Below are positions 1 to 7,612 of a stretch of DNA of 17,816 nucleotides, in pieces; position 1 is the stretch's first letter, and each line of letters opens with the position of its first letter. Source of the stretch: Faecalibacterium prausnitzii (GTDB lineage Bacteria; Bacillota; Clostridia; Oscillospirales; Ruminococcaceae). Under the pieces are notes generated by a model. The model did not search any database. It saw only the letters and a list, made by a program, of their open reading frames with translations, and was not told the origin of the DNA. Where the stretch lies: NCBI GenBank assembly GCA_002313795.1, contig DCCL01000289.1, positions 1,109-18,924 of the forward strand, read 5' to 3'. The position numbers were made by a program, and so were the translations under genes.

Positions 1-144
1 GCAAAAGAGAACGTTTCTCTGCAATCAAAGCGATTTAACCTTTCGCGCCAGCGAAACCTCTGGCCCGCGGAGCGAAAAGCCATTTAACGGAAAGTAAAAC
101 TTCACCCCCCGCTACAGGCGGGCGCTGCCGTTTATCTTATTATC
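1..144. other. Hairpin-rich intergenic stretch, possibly a genomic repeat
   Basis: I see no gene here. A perfect 6-bp hairpin, TTTCGC-gcca-GCGAAA, lies at 41-56. The 13-mer AAAGCGATTTAAC (27-39) recurs with one mismatch as AAAGCCATTTAAC (76-88). Short repeats and hairpins like this suggest an interspersed intergenic element, but whether it recurs elsewhere in the genome cannot be seen from this window. Confidence 0.35.
108..122 (-). terminator. Possible terminator of the murD-GNAT operon
   Basis: A 5-bp GC stem with a 5-nt loop (CCCGC-tacag-GCGGG on the plus strand) begins 22 nt past the GNAT stop codon. In the minus-strand direction it is followed by a weak, interrupted T-rich run (GTTTTACTTT). 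The position fits a terminator, but the stem is short and the T-tract poor, so this is tentative. It could instead be part of the surrounding repeat-like stretch. Confidence 0.35.
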
Positions 145-906
145 TTAAAAATCTGCCTCACACCTCGCATACTCCCCCATCTTCTCAAACCCAAGCCGGG
201 TGTAAAAGCGCACCCGCTCCGGGCTGCACAGAAAGACCGGTCTCCAGCCCTCTGCCGAGAGAGTATTTGCCATCTCTACGATGAGCCGTCCGCCGATGCC
301 TCTGCCCCGCAGCGGCTCTGCGGTCTCTCCGCAGGCCATATAGGCCTGCCCGTCTGCCATGGCATAGACGCCCACGGTGCAGACAAGATTTTCCGCCTGT
401 TCCAGCGCCCAGACCCGGGCAAGGCCCCGGCTTCGCTTGGTGCAGAGTTCCGAATAAAAGTCATCCCGCCGGGCGGGCCGATCGGGGAAGAGCACATCGG
501 CCACTGTTCCGGCAGCAGGCTCCGTGTTCCGGGTCAGACCCTGCCAGAGGGACTCATCGACCGGAGGCAGCGGCAGCTGCGTCCCGGGCCTCAGGCCGAA
601 GACTGTATGGGTCTTCGCCCTCTTCCATCCCGCCGGGGCAGGGCACTCCGATTCATCCAACACCACGGCCTCACAGCCGCAGAAGTTCAGGAAGCCCGCC
701 AGCTCCTCGGGGTTGGCGTGGCCCGCAGCCCAGGCGGTGCTGCCACCTACATCCAGCGCCAGCGTCGGCCCGGCAAAGAATCGGCCCGGCTGGCTTTTGC
801 CGAAGAGGTTCAGTGCCAGCGGCATCGTCGCCCCCAGACAGAGCTTTCCACGGCAGGCGTTCCGAAAACGCTGCTTCTGCCTTTCTGTCTTTACCTGTGC
901 GATCAC
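145..906 (-). CDS. GNAT-family N-acetyltransferase, two-domain type
   Basis: The product is a 253-aa acetyltransferase of the GNAT fold, which moves an acetyl group from acetyl-CoA to an amine; the substrate is unknown. The C-terminal half carries the acetyl-CoA binding motif A around residues 195-212, with the core RGRGIGG at 200-206, and the usual motif B ending YTRLGF at 235-240. The first 110 or so residues look like a degenerate GNAT-like or accessory domain without motif A. The start is GTG at 906, whose last base pairs make a GTGA overlap with the murD stop. There is no good ribosome binding site, so translation probably depends on coupling to murD. An internal ATG at codon 28 is possible but would leave a gap. 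The family call is firm; a peptidoglycan-related role is only suggested by the neighbour. Confidence 0.82.
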   Translation of the reverse strand: MIAQVKTERQKQRFRNACRGKLCLGATMPLALNLFGKSQPGRFFAGPTLALDVGGSTAWAAGHANPEELAGFLNFCGCEAVVLDESECPAPAGWKRAKTHTVFGLRPGTQLPLPPVDESLWQGLTRNTEPAAGTVADVLFPDRPARRDDFYSELCTKRSRGLARVWALEQAENLVCTVGVYAMADGQAYMACGETAEPLRGRGIGGRLIVEMANTLSAEGWRPVFLCSPERVRFYTRLGFEKMGEYARCEADF

Positions 907-2303
907 TTCAGGTCGTTGACGATCTTCTTATAAGCGCGGCCGCGCACCTCAAAGTTGGGATAGAGGTCGAAAGAAGCGCTGGCCGGGCTGAGGATGACCA
1001 CATCACCGGGCTGAGCGCAGGCACGGGCCAGCTCCACAGCGTGCTGCATATCATCGGCATGCTGGATGTCCAGACCGCAGCCCTCGAACTCGGGGCGCTC
1101 CCGGACAGCCTTCTCAATGCGGGGGCCGGTAGCACCCATCAGGATGAGGTGCTTGACGTGCTGGATGATCTCGGGAGCCAGAGGCTCATAAGGGATGTGT
1201 TTGTCATAGCCGCCTGCAATGAGGATCACTTTCTGGTCAAAGCTGCGCAGACCGGCAATGGTGCGGGTGGGGCTGGTGCCGATGGAGTCATTGTAATAGG
1301 TGACGCCGTCCAGCACACGCACCGGCTCGATGCGGTGTTCCACGCCGGTGAAGGTGCTGCCCACCTTCTGGATGGCTTCTACGGGCACCTCGCCCCAGAC
1401 GGCAGCGGCAGCAGCCAGCAGGTTTTCAATGTTGTGCAGACCCCGCAGCTTGACGTCCTTCTGAGCGAGGAAGGGGGTCACGACGCCGTTCTCTGCCATG
1501 CAGAGCATGCCGTCTTTCCGCAGGAATGCGCCGTTGTCGGTCTCATGCAGGCGGGTGAACCAGACCTGCGTGCCCTTGCAGTCCTTCTGCATGGAGCGGC
1601 TGATTTCGTTCTCATAGCCCAGCACGGCACGGCAGGGCGGGGTCTGGTAGAGCAGGATGTTCCGCTTTGCGTTGATGTACTCCTGCATATCCTTGTGGTG
1701 GTCGAGGTGGTTGGGGGTCACGTTGGTGACCACTGCGATGTTGGGGCTCTGGTGCATGCTGATGAGCTGGAAGCTGGACAGCTCCACCACAGCCACATCG
1801 TCGGGGCTGACCTCGGGCAGCATGGGCAGCAGGGCTGCGCCGATGTTGCCGCCCAGATGCACCTTGCGGCCTGCGGCCTCATAGAACTTGGAGATGAGGG
1901 TGGTGGTGGTGGTCTTGCCGTCAGAGCCGGTCACTGCCACGATCTCACAGGGACAGAACTGGAAGAACAGCTCCACCTCACTGGTGACCATGGTGCCCGC
2001 AGCCATGGCATCCTGCAGGGGCTTTTCAAAGTAGCCCACGAAACCGGGGGTGCGCATGATGATGTCCTGGCCCTTGAAACCGTCCAGATAGTTCTCGCCC
2101 AGGCTCAGGTCGATGCCCAGCTCCTTGATCTTGGCGGCGTAGTCGCCGAACTCTTCCACGCTCTTCTTCTGGTCGCAGAGGGTGACATGGGCCCCCATGC
2201 CCACGAACTCCTCGATCAGTTTCTTATGGCTGACGCCGGCGCCGATAAAGGCAACCTTCTTGCCCTTGATCAGCTTTGCAAGTTCCTGCTGTTCCTTCTG
2301 CAT
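903..2303 (-). CDS. murD: UDP-N-acetylmuramoylalanine--D-glutamate ligase
   Basis: MurD is the cytoplasmic, ATP-dependent ligase that adds D-glutamate to UDP-MurNAc-L-alanine in peptidoglycan precursor synthesis. The protein is 466 aa, normal for the family. It shows an N-terminal Rossmann-like domain starting KKVAFIGAG (residues 15-23), the Mur-ligase P-loop VTGSDGKTTTT (124-134), the central stretch NHLDHHKDMQEY, and a C-terminal domain with YNDSIGTSPT and the ending SPASASFDLYPNFEVRG typical of MurD. The start at 2303 follows a strong AGGAGG site with 9-nt spacing. No other mur or dcw genes are adjacent, so this copy lies outside a classical division and cell-wall cluster. It is the first gene of a two-gene operon with the GNAT gene and has its own promoter. 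Confidence 0.95.
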   Translation of the reverse strand: MQKEQQELAKLIKGKKVAFIGAGVSHKKLIEEFVGMGAHVTLCDQKKSVEEFGDYAAKIKELGIDLSLGENYLDGFKGQDIIMRTPGFVGYFEKPLQDAMAAGTMVTSEVELFFQFCPCEIVAVTGSDGKTTTTTLISKFYEAAGRKVHLGGNIGAALLPMLPEVSPDDVAVVELSSFQLISMHQSPNIAVVTNVTPNHLDHHKDMQEYINAKRNILLYQTPPCRAVLGYENEISRSMQKDCKGTQVWFTRLHETDNGAFLRKDGMLCMAENGVVTPFLAQKDVKLRGLHNIENLLAAAAAVWGEVPVEAIQKVGSTFTGVEHRIEPVRVLDGVTYYNDSIGTSPTRTIAGLRSFDQKVILIAGGYDKHIPYEPLAPEIIQHVKHLILMGATGPRIEKAVRERPEFEGCGLDIQHADDMQHAVELARACAQPGDVVILSPASASFDLYPNFEVRGRAYKKIVNDLK

Positions 2304-2336
2304 AAAAAAGAACCTCCTCTATAAAATGGTATGGCA

Positions 2337-2361
2337 CTCCTGCCGGCCTCTGCCGCAGGAG
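2337..2361 (-). other. Hairpin in the murD 5' untranslated region
   Basis: A 7-bp stem (CTCCTGC paired with GCAGGAG) encloses a further GGC/GCC pairing around a short loop. It lies between the murD promoter and its ribosome binding site, so it would form at the 5' end of the mRNA. It could stabilise the transcript or modulate translation; no known riboswitch is recognisable. Confidence 0.5.
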
Positions 2362-2380
2362 AAAATGCATTGCGCTCTTC

Positions 2381-2409
2381 ATTATAGAACATTTGCGCCC
2401 GATTGGCAA
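2381..2409 (-). promoter_or_regulatory. murD promoter, sigma-A type
   Basis: On the minus strand, TTGCCA (2404-2409) and a perfect TATAAT (2381-2386) are separated by 17 bp. Transcription would start near 2374, giving a leader of about 70 nt before murD that contains the hairpin at 2337-2361. Confidence 0.8.
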
Positions 2410-2463
2410 CGGAAAACCCCAAACCTTGGCTCAAAATGTCCACGCAAATCCACAAAATGTCGA

Positions 2464-2492
2464 TTGTCTTTTCTCCCGGTTTCTGTTACACT
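2464..2492 (+). promoter_or_regulatory. Promoter of the peptide-binding lipoprotein gene
   Basis: TTGTCT (2464-2469) and TACACT (2487-2492) are spaced by 17 bp on the plus strand, about 100 bp before the TTG start codon. Both hexamers are close to the sigma-A consensus. A 6-bp hairpin, GTGCCG-ctgcgt-CGGCAC (2548-2565), sits in the leader. Confidence 0.55.
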
Positions 2493-2592
2493 TATAGCGT
2501 TCCCATTTTTCGACGCAGCTTTGCGTCATTCCGCGTTTTGCTTTTCCGTGCCGCTGCGTCGGCACGATACGATATAGAAAAGGATACATCTC

Positions 2593-4152
2593 TTGAAACA
2601 GCTTCGTCTTATCGCAGCCCTGTTGGCTGCGTTTTTTGTGCTGAGCCTCACCTCCTGCGGTTCCGGCTCCAACAGTTTTACCTGGTTCGTGGACTCTATC
2701 CCCGCAAACCTCGACCCTCAGGTGGCTTCCAATGCCTCCGACGTCATCGCCTGCGAGAACCTCTACAGCGGCCTTGTCCGCCGCACTCCTTCCGGCGACC
2801 TTGCCCCCGACCTCTGCCAGCGGTGGGAGATCTCCTCCGACAAGCGTACCTATACATTCTATCTGAAAGACGGCCTGACTTATACGGCCACAAAGGGCAA
2901 TCCCACCGAATATGCCATCACCGCCGAGGATTTCGTCTTTGCCTTCCGGCGGATGTTCCGCCCCGGTACCAACTCCCCCTATGCGGTGGAGTTTTCTGCA
3001 CTGGAAAACAGTGCAGACGTTCTGGCAGACCGGATGCCCGAGAGTTCTCTCGGCGTCACGGCGGCTGACCCGCTGACGCTGGTGTTCCACCTGAGCGCCC
3101 CGGATGAGACCTTTCTCTCCAAGCTGACTCTGCCCGGTGCCATGCCCTGCGACGAAGAGTTTTTCGACAGCACCCGGGGCACCTACGGCCTGACCAGTGC
3201 TTCCACCCTTTCCAGCGGGCCCTTCTATCTCTACAACTGGACATCCAGCGGTCTGTTCCTCCGCCGGGCCGTCTCCGGCAATGAGATCGACAGCCTGCGT
3301 CTGGTGCAGAACACCACCAACTCCGGCCAGTCTGCCGAAGAGCTCATCAACAACGAGAAGTGCACCGCTGCGCTGGACGATACCGGCACCCCCACCTCTC
3401 TGCAGAGCATCTCCTACTCCGACACTACATGGTGCCTGCTCTTCAACTGCAATTCCATCTTTGCCTCTCCGGAGCTTCGGAAGGCTCTGGGCGGTGCCGC
3501 CGCTGCCGCCGCAGAAGTTCCTTCGGGCGGGCTGTTCGCAGAAGCAAAGGGCCTCATTCCCGACGGCCTCACGGTGGACGGCATCGACTATCGGCAGACC
3601 GCCGGTGATGTGCGGCCCTCTTTCGGCGACCCCCGCAGCCTCTACATCGCTGCCCGGGACAGCGGCGTTTCCGTCACCGATTCCGGACGCATCACCCTGC
3701 TGCTCCCTGCGGGCAGCGGTCTGAGCGACACTGCCGAACAGATCAACAGCAGCTGGCAGAAGGAGTTTTCCCTCTTCTTCTCGGTGGAAGAGGTAGCGCA
3801 GGATGAGTTCGATAAGCGGCTCTCCGAGGGGAACTACACCATCGCACTGGCTCCCATTCAGGCCGAGGGCGGCAGTGTCTACTCGGCACTGGCCCGGTTC
3901 TCCCCTCTCGGCGATGGGTTGACCGGCTACGACAACGCCCTTTACACCACCCAGCTCAGCGCCAGCGCCTCAGCTACCGGCAGCACCCGCTGCTCCCTGC
4001 TGGCCCAGTGTGAGCGCCAGATCCTGGAAGATGGTGTCGTTATCCCCCTCTTCACTCAGCAGAAACGCCTGCTGGTGGCCAACGGCGTCGAGGGGTTGGT
4101 ATTCGACCCCTTCCTCCCGGTGCTGGACGTGACCCAGGCTACCAAAAAATAA
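2593..4152 (+). CDS. ABC-type oligopeptide-binding lipoprotein, OppA-like
   Basis: This is a 519-aa extracytoplasmic substrate-binding protein of family 5 (SBP_bac_5), the class that captures peptides or nickel for ABC importers. The N-terminus is a lipoprotein signal: KQLR, a hydrophobic run, then the lipobox LTSC with the lipidated Cys at residue 22. The family's early segment YSGLVRRTPSGDLAPDLCQ, followed by an ITAEDFVFAFRRM stretch, is present. The start is TTG at 2593 after an AAAGGA site; it is chosen because it places the signal peptide exactly at the N-terminus. No permease or ATPase genes lie nearby, so it is an orphan binding protein that must use a transporter encoded elsewhere or act alone. 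The peptide ligand is a guess from the family. It ends at a strong two-way terminator. Confidence 0.85.
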   Translation: MKQLRLIAALLAAFFVLSLTSCGSGSNSFTWFVDSIPANLDPQVASNASDVIACENLYSGLVRRTPSGDLAPDLCQRWEISSDKRTYTFYLKDGLTYTATKGNPTEYAITAEDFVFAFRRMFRPGTNSPYAVEFSALENSADVLADRMPESSLGVTAADPLTLVFHLSAPDETFLSKLTLPGAMPCDEEFFDSTRGTYGLTSASTLSSGPFYLYNWTSSGLFLRRAVSGNEIDSLRLVQNTTNSGQSAEELINNEKCTAALDDTGTPTSLQSISYSDTTWCLLFNCNSIFASPELRKALGGAAAAAAEVPSGGLFAEAKGLIPDGLTVDGIDYRQTAGDVRPSFGDPRSLYIAARDSGVSVTDSGRITLLLPAGSGLSDTAEQINSSWQKEFSLFFSVEEVAQDEFDKRLSEGNYTIALAPIQAEGGSVYSALARFSPLGDGLTGYDNALYTTQLSASASATGSTRCSLLAQCERQILEDGVVIPLFTQQKRLLVANGVEGLVFDPFLPVLDVTQATKK

Positions 4153-4162
4153 GTTTATGCAA

Positions 4163-4207
4163 AAAAACAGAGAGGACAGTCTTTTGTGGACTATCCTCTC
4201 TGTTTTT
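4163..4207. terminator. Two-way intrinsic terminator between converging genes
   Basis: A 14-bp perfect inverted repeat (4163-4176 with 4194-4207) is extended by a 4-bp inner stem (AGTC/GACT). It is flanked by A-runs on one side and T-runs on the other, so it works in both directions. It ends the lipoprotein transcript on the plus strand and the fatty-acid operon, just 6 bp past the fabZ stop, on the minus strand. Confidence 0.92.
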
Positions 4208-4212
4208 ATTGT

Positions 4213-4671
4213 TCAAGTCAATACGAAGGTCAGTTCTGCGGTGGCGGCACATTTGCCGTCCACATAGGCCGATGCTTTTCCGATGCCCACCGGGCCGCGC
4301 TGCTCCACCAGCTCGCAGTGGAGGGTGAGCACATCACCGGGCGTCACCTGCTTGCGGAAGCGTGCATTTTTAATACCGCCGAAGAGGGCCAGCTTGCCTT
4401 TGTTCTCGGGCAGGCTCAGGGCTGCAACGGCACCGGTCTGGGCCAGCGCTTCCAGAATAAGGACACCGGGCATGACCGGGGTGCCGGGGAAGTGGCCGCA
4501 GAAGAACTCTTCGTTCCGGCTGACACACTTCCGACCGATGGCCCACTGTCCCGGCTCATAGTCCAGGATGCGGTCCACCAGTGCGAAGGGATACCGATGG
4601 GGCAGGATGGCCGCGATCTCCTCGCTGGTCAGGGCGTTGGGTTCTTCACGGACGGTGCGGGGTTCTGCCAT
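4213..4671 (-). CDS. fabZ: 3-hydroxyacyl-ACP dehydratase FabZ
   Basis: FabZ removes water from 3-hydroxyacyl-ACP to give trans-2-enoyl-ACP in each elongation round. The 152-aa hot-dog-fold protein has the early [13 protein letters not shown] segment and the active-site region [20 protein letters not shown], containing the catalytic His of GHFPG and the catalytic Glu of LILEALAQ. Its length is usual. The ATG at 4671 lies 3 nt past the fabF stop, and its ribosome binding site (GGGAGG) sits inside the fabF 3' end. It is the last gene of the operon. FabZ is favoured over FabA because the sequence is the broad-specificity FabZ type; no dedicated unsaturated-fatty-acid gene is visible. Confidence 0.95.
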   Translation of the reverse strand: MAEPRTVREEPNALTSEEIAAILPHRYPFALVDRILDYEPGQWAIGRKCVSRNEEFFCGHFPGTPVMPGVLILEALAQTGAVAALSLPENKGKLALFGGIKNARFRKQVTPGDVLTLHCELVEQRGPVGIGKASAYVDGKCAATAELTFVLT

Positions 4672-4674
4672 AGC

Positions 4675-5913
4675 TCAGCCCTCCCACTTCTTGAAGGCCA
4701 GGCAGGCGTTGTGCCCGCCAAAGCCCAGACTGTTGCTCAGTGCGTACTCCATCTTCATCTCCCGGCCGACGTTGGGCACATAATCCAGGTCGCATTCGGG
4801 GTCCGGCTGCTCGTAGTGGATGGTAGGCGGTGCGAACTGGTCCCGGAGGGCCAGCGCCGTGAACACAGCCTCCACGCCGCCTGCACCGCCCAGCAGATGG
4901 CCGGTCATGCTCTTGGTGCTGACCACAGCGATCTCTTTGGCATGCTCTCCGAACACCGCATGGATGGCGGCCGTCTCGCAGCTGTCGTTCATGTGGGTAC
5001 CGGTGCCGTGGGCGTTGATGTGGTCGATCTGCTCCGGAGCAAGGCCCGCATCTTTCAGGGTCAGCTTCATGCAGCCGACCGCACCCACGCCGCCGGGAGC
5101 CGGAGCCGTGAAGTGATAGGCGTCGCAGTTGGCACCGTAACCCACTACTTCAGCGTAAATATGAGCGCCGCGGGCCTTGGCGTGTTCCAGCTCTTCCAGC
5201 ACCAGCACGCCGCTGCCCTCGCCCATGACGAAGCCGCCCCGCCGTGCGTCAAAGGGCAGGCTGGCCGCGGCGGGGTCGGACGCAGTGGACAGGGCTTTCA
5301 TGCTGGTGAAACCGCCGATGCCCAGCGGGCTGATGCAGCTCTCGGCACCGCCGCAGACCATCACCGGCTCATAGCCGTCCCGGATGCGGTGGAAGGCATC
5401 GCCCACGGCATTGGTGCCGCCGGCACAGGCCGTCACCGGGCAGGTGCACATTCCCTTGAGTCCAAAGCGGATGGCGATCTGGGCCGCGGCCATGTTGGCG
5501 ATAGCCATAGGCACAAAGTACGGGCTGACCTTCTCCATCCCCTTCTCAAGGCCGCGGCTGTGCTGCTCCTCAATGGTGGGCAGACCGCCGATGCCGCTGG
5601 ACACGATGACGCCGATGTCCTCGGCCTCAGCTTCGCAGTCGATGCCGCTGTCCCGGATGGCTTCAGCGGCAGCACCCAGAGCCAGCAGGGTGAAGCGGGC
5701 CATCTTGCGGGCTTCCTTCTTGTCCACCACCGTCTCAGGGTCAAAGTTTTTCACCTCGCCTGCCAGTCTGCACTTGAACTCACTGGTATCGAACTGGGTG
5801 ATGGGGCCGATGCCGCACTTGCCCGCCCGGGCTGCGGCCCAGCTCTCGGCCACGGTATTGCCCAGCGGGTTGACCGTGCCGAGGCCGGTGATGACGACTC
5901 TGCGTTTTTCCAT
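4675..5913 (-). CDS. fabF: 3-oxoacyl-ACP synthase II FabF
   Basis: FabF condenses malonyl-ACP with a growing acyl-ACP. The protein has 412 aa when started at the ATG at 5913 (MEKRRVVITGLG). This start is chosen because an AAAGGAG site precedes it and the sequence aligns with the family from there; the reading frame is open further upstream to 6060 but that part is antisense-like fabG sequence. The condensing triad is visible: Cys163 in TACAGGTNAVG, His302 in NAHGTGT, and His339 in KSMTGHLLGGAGG with Lys334. The C-terminal NSLGFGGHNACLAF is also typical. Its ribosome binding site overlaps the fabG stop codon (TAAAAGGAG), so the two are tightly coupled. Confidence 0.96.
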   Translation of the reverse strand: MEKRRVVITGLGTVNPLGNTVAESWAAARAGKCGIGPITQFDTSEFKCRLAGEVKNFDPETVVDKKEARKMARFTLLALGAAAEAIRDSGIDCEAEAEDIGVIVSSGIGGLPTIEEQHSRGLEKGMEKVSPYFVPMAIANMAAAQIAIRFGLKGMCTCPVTACAGGTNAVGDAFHRIRDGYEPVMVCGGAESCISPLGIGGFTSMKALSTASDPAAASLPFDARRGGFVMGEGSGVLVLEELEHAKARGAHIYAEVVGYGANCDAYHFTAPAPGGVGAVGCMKLTLKDAGLAPEQIDHINAHGTGTHMNDSCETAAIHAVFGEHAKEIAVVSTKSMTGHLLGGAGGVEAVFTALALRDQFAPPTIHYEQPDPECDLDYVPNVGREMKMEYALSNSLGFGGHNACLAFKKWEG

Positions 5914-5927
5914 GAGAGTTTCTCCTT

Positions 5928-6677
5928 TTACATTGCCATGCCGCCGTCCACACAGAGCACCTGCCCGGTGAGATAGCTGCTTTGTTCGGCGGCGAAGAAT
6001 GCCACCGCGTTTGCCACGTCCTCCGGCTGACCGGCCCGGCCCGCCGGGATGGTCTTGCACATCTCGGTGCGGACTGCTTCCGGCAGAGCCGCTGTCATAT
6101 CCGTGGCGATAAAGCCGGGGGCCACTGCATTCACGGTGACGTTCCGGCTGGCCAGCTCTTTGGCAAGGCTCTTGGTCAGGCCGATGAGTCCCGCCTTGCT
6201 GGCCGAATAGTTGGTCTGGCCCGCGTTGCCCCGCAGGCCCACTACGCTGCTCAGATTGATGATGCGGCCATAGCGCTGGCGCACCATCCGACGGGCGGCT
6301 TCCTTGCAGCAGAGGAATGCGCCCTTGAGGTTGGCGTTGAGGACGGTATCGAAATCCTCCTCGGAAAGCCGGAGGATGAGATTGTCCCGGGTGACGCCCG
6401 CATTGTTGACCAGGATATCCACTCGGCCAAAGGCCTTGACTGCCTCTTCAAACAGCTTCTTGCAGCCCTCGGCAGTGGAAACGTCGGCCTGCACCGTGAC
6501 AGCCTGCACCCCAAGTGCACGACACTGTTCGGCGGTTTCGGTGGCAGCGGCTTCACCGTGGCAGTAGTTGACCACCACATTGCAGCCCTGCTTTGCCAGT
6601 GCCGCGCAGACGGCCCGGCCGATGCCCCGGCTCCCGCCGGTGACTACGGCGGCACGGGTCAGCTTTTCTTCGCTCAT
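5928..6677 (-). CDS. fabG: 3-oxoacyl-ACP reductase FabG
   Basis: FabG is the NADPH-dependent short-chain dehydrogenase that reduces 3-oxoacyl-ACP to 3-hydroxyacyl-ACP. The 249-aa protein has the nucleotide-binding motif TGGSRGIG (13-20), NNAG at 91-94, and the catalytic Ser143/144, Tyr157 and Lys161 (YSASK). It ends in DGGMAM, which is typical. The ATG at 6677 overlaps the fabD stop (ATGA) and follows an AGGAGG site, so it is well placed for coupled translation. SDR enzymes are numerous, but the position between fabD and fabF and the full-length match make FabG the clear choice. Confidence 0.95.
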   Translation of the reverse strand: MSEEKLTRAAVVTGGSRGIGRAVCAALAKQGCNVVVNYCHGEAAATETAEQCRALGVQAVTVQADVSTAEGCKKLFEEAVKAFGRVDILVNNAGVTRDNLILRLSEEDFDTVLNANLKGAFLCCKEAARRMVRQRYGRIINLSSVVGLRGNAGQTNYSASKAGLIGLTKSLAKELASRNVTVNAVAPGFIATDMTAALPEAVRTEMCKTIPAGRAGQPEDVANAVAFFAAEQSSYLTGQVLCVDGGMAM

Positions 6678-7612
6678 GCCTGTGCCTCCTTCCAGCTGTT
6701 CAGGAACCCTTCCAGCTCCTCTGCCGTTTCCACGGCAGTGCAGTGGACATCTGCGCCCAGCGTCTTTTTCACGAAGCCGCTCAGGGCCTTGCCGGGGTCG
6801 ACCTCAAGGATATCGGTGACGCCCAGCTCTCCCAGACGGCGGAGAGTATCTTCCATATAGACACTGCTCTGCACCTGTTTTTCCAGCAGGGCGGGGATGG
6901 TGTCGCCGTCGGCCTTTTCATGTCCCAGACAGTTGAAGAGGACAGGTGTTTTCATCTCGCCGAATTTTTCTGTTTTAAAGCGTTCTGCCAGCGCGTCCCC
7001 CGCGGGATGCATCAGCCGGGTGTGGAAGGGGCCGCTGACCTTCAGGGGGATGCAGCGGCGGGCACCTGCAGCTTTTGCCAGCTCGGCAGCCTTTTCCACG
7101 GCAGCCTTTTCGCCGCTGATGACCAGCTGACCCGGGCAGTTGTAGTTGCAGATCTGGACGCAGCCCAGAGCAGACGCTTCTTCGCAGCACTTTGCCAGTG
7201 CGTCGCGGTCGAGGTTCAGCACTGCGGTCATGCCGCACTCAATGCCCCTGGCCGCGTCAGCCATGGCCTGTCCCCGGAATGCGGCCAGCTCCACAGCCTG
7301 CTTCGGGGTGAAGACCCCGGCAGCTTCCAGCGCGGAATATTCGCCCAGAGAAAGCCCGGCCAGATAATCAGCCTTCACACCGTTTTCTTTCAGCACAGCC
7401 GTGACACCGGCGGCAAAGGCCACCATGCAGGGCTGGGTATACTGGGTCTGATTCAGAACGCCTTCCGGGTCGTCGAAGCAGACGCTGTGCAGGTCAAAAC
7501 TGAGGTCTGCGGCATCGAATGCCTCCCGGAACGCGGGATATCTCTCATAAAGGTCTTTGCCCATACCGGGGTGCTGAGAGCCCTGACCGGCATACAGGAT
7601 GGCAAGTTTCAT
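6674..7612 (-). CDS. fabD: Malonyl-CoA:ACP transacylase FabD
   Basis: FabD moves malonyl from CoA to acyl carrier protein, supplying FabH and FabF. The 312-aa protein starts at the ATG at 7612 (MKLAILYAGQGSQ). A TTG five codons upstream lies inside the ribosome binding site GGAGGAAA and is not the start. The GQGSQ motif is at 9-13, the nucleophile Ser88 is in GLSLGEYSAL, and His197 is in GPFHTRLM. The residue before the nucleophile motif is Leu (GLSLG) rather than the GHSLG of E. coli, a variant I believe is common in clostridia. The start overlaps the stop of the upstream flavoprotein gene by ATGA, so the two are translationally coupled. Confidence 0.95.
   Translation of the reverse strand: MKLAILYAGQGSQHPGMGKDLYERYPAFREAFDAADLSFDLHSVCFDDPEGVLNQTQYTQPCMVAFAAGVTAVLKENGVKADYLAGLSLGEYSALEAAGVFTPKQAVELAAFRGQAMADAARGIECGMTAVLNLDRDALAKCCEEASALGCVQICNYNCPGQLVISGEKAAVEKAAELAKAAGARRCIPLKVSGPFHTRLMHPAGDALAERFKTEKFGEMKTPVLFNCLGHEKADGDTIPALLEKQVQSSVYMEDTLRRLGELGVTDILEVDPGKALSGFVKKTLGADVHCTAVETAEELEGFLNSWKEAQA

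Noticed and set aside
813..2324. Long plus-strand open frame (503 codons) opposite murD
   Set aside because: It is exactly antisense to murD, with His/Val/Asp-rich low-complexity composition and no family motif; a GC-rich shadow frame.
4186..5976. Plus-strand open frame of 596 codons opposite fabZ and fabF
   Set aside because: It runs through the opposite strand of two well-supported genes and starts inside a terminator; no motif and Gly/Ala/His-rich composition.
5914..6060. N-terminal extension of fabF
   Set aside because: The extra 49 codons overlap fabG on another frame of the same strand; the ATG at 5913 has an ideal ribosome binding site and matches the family start.
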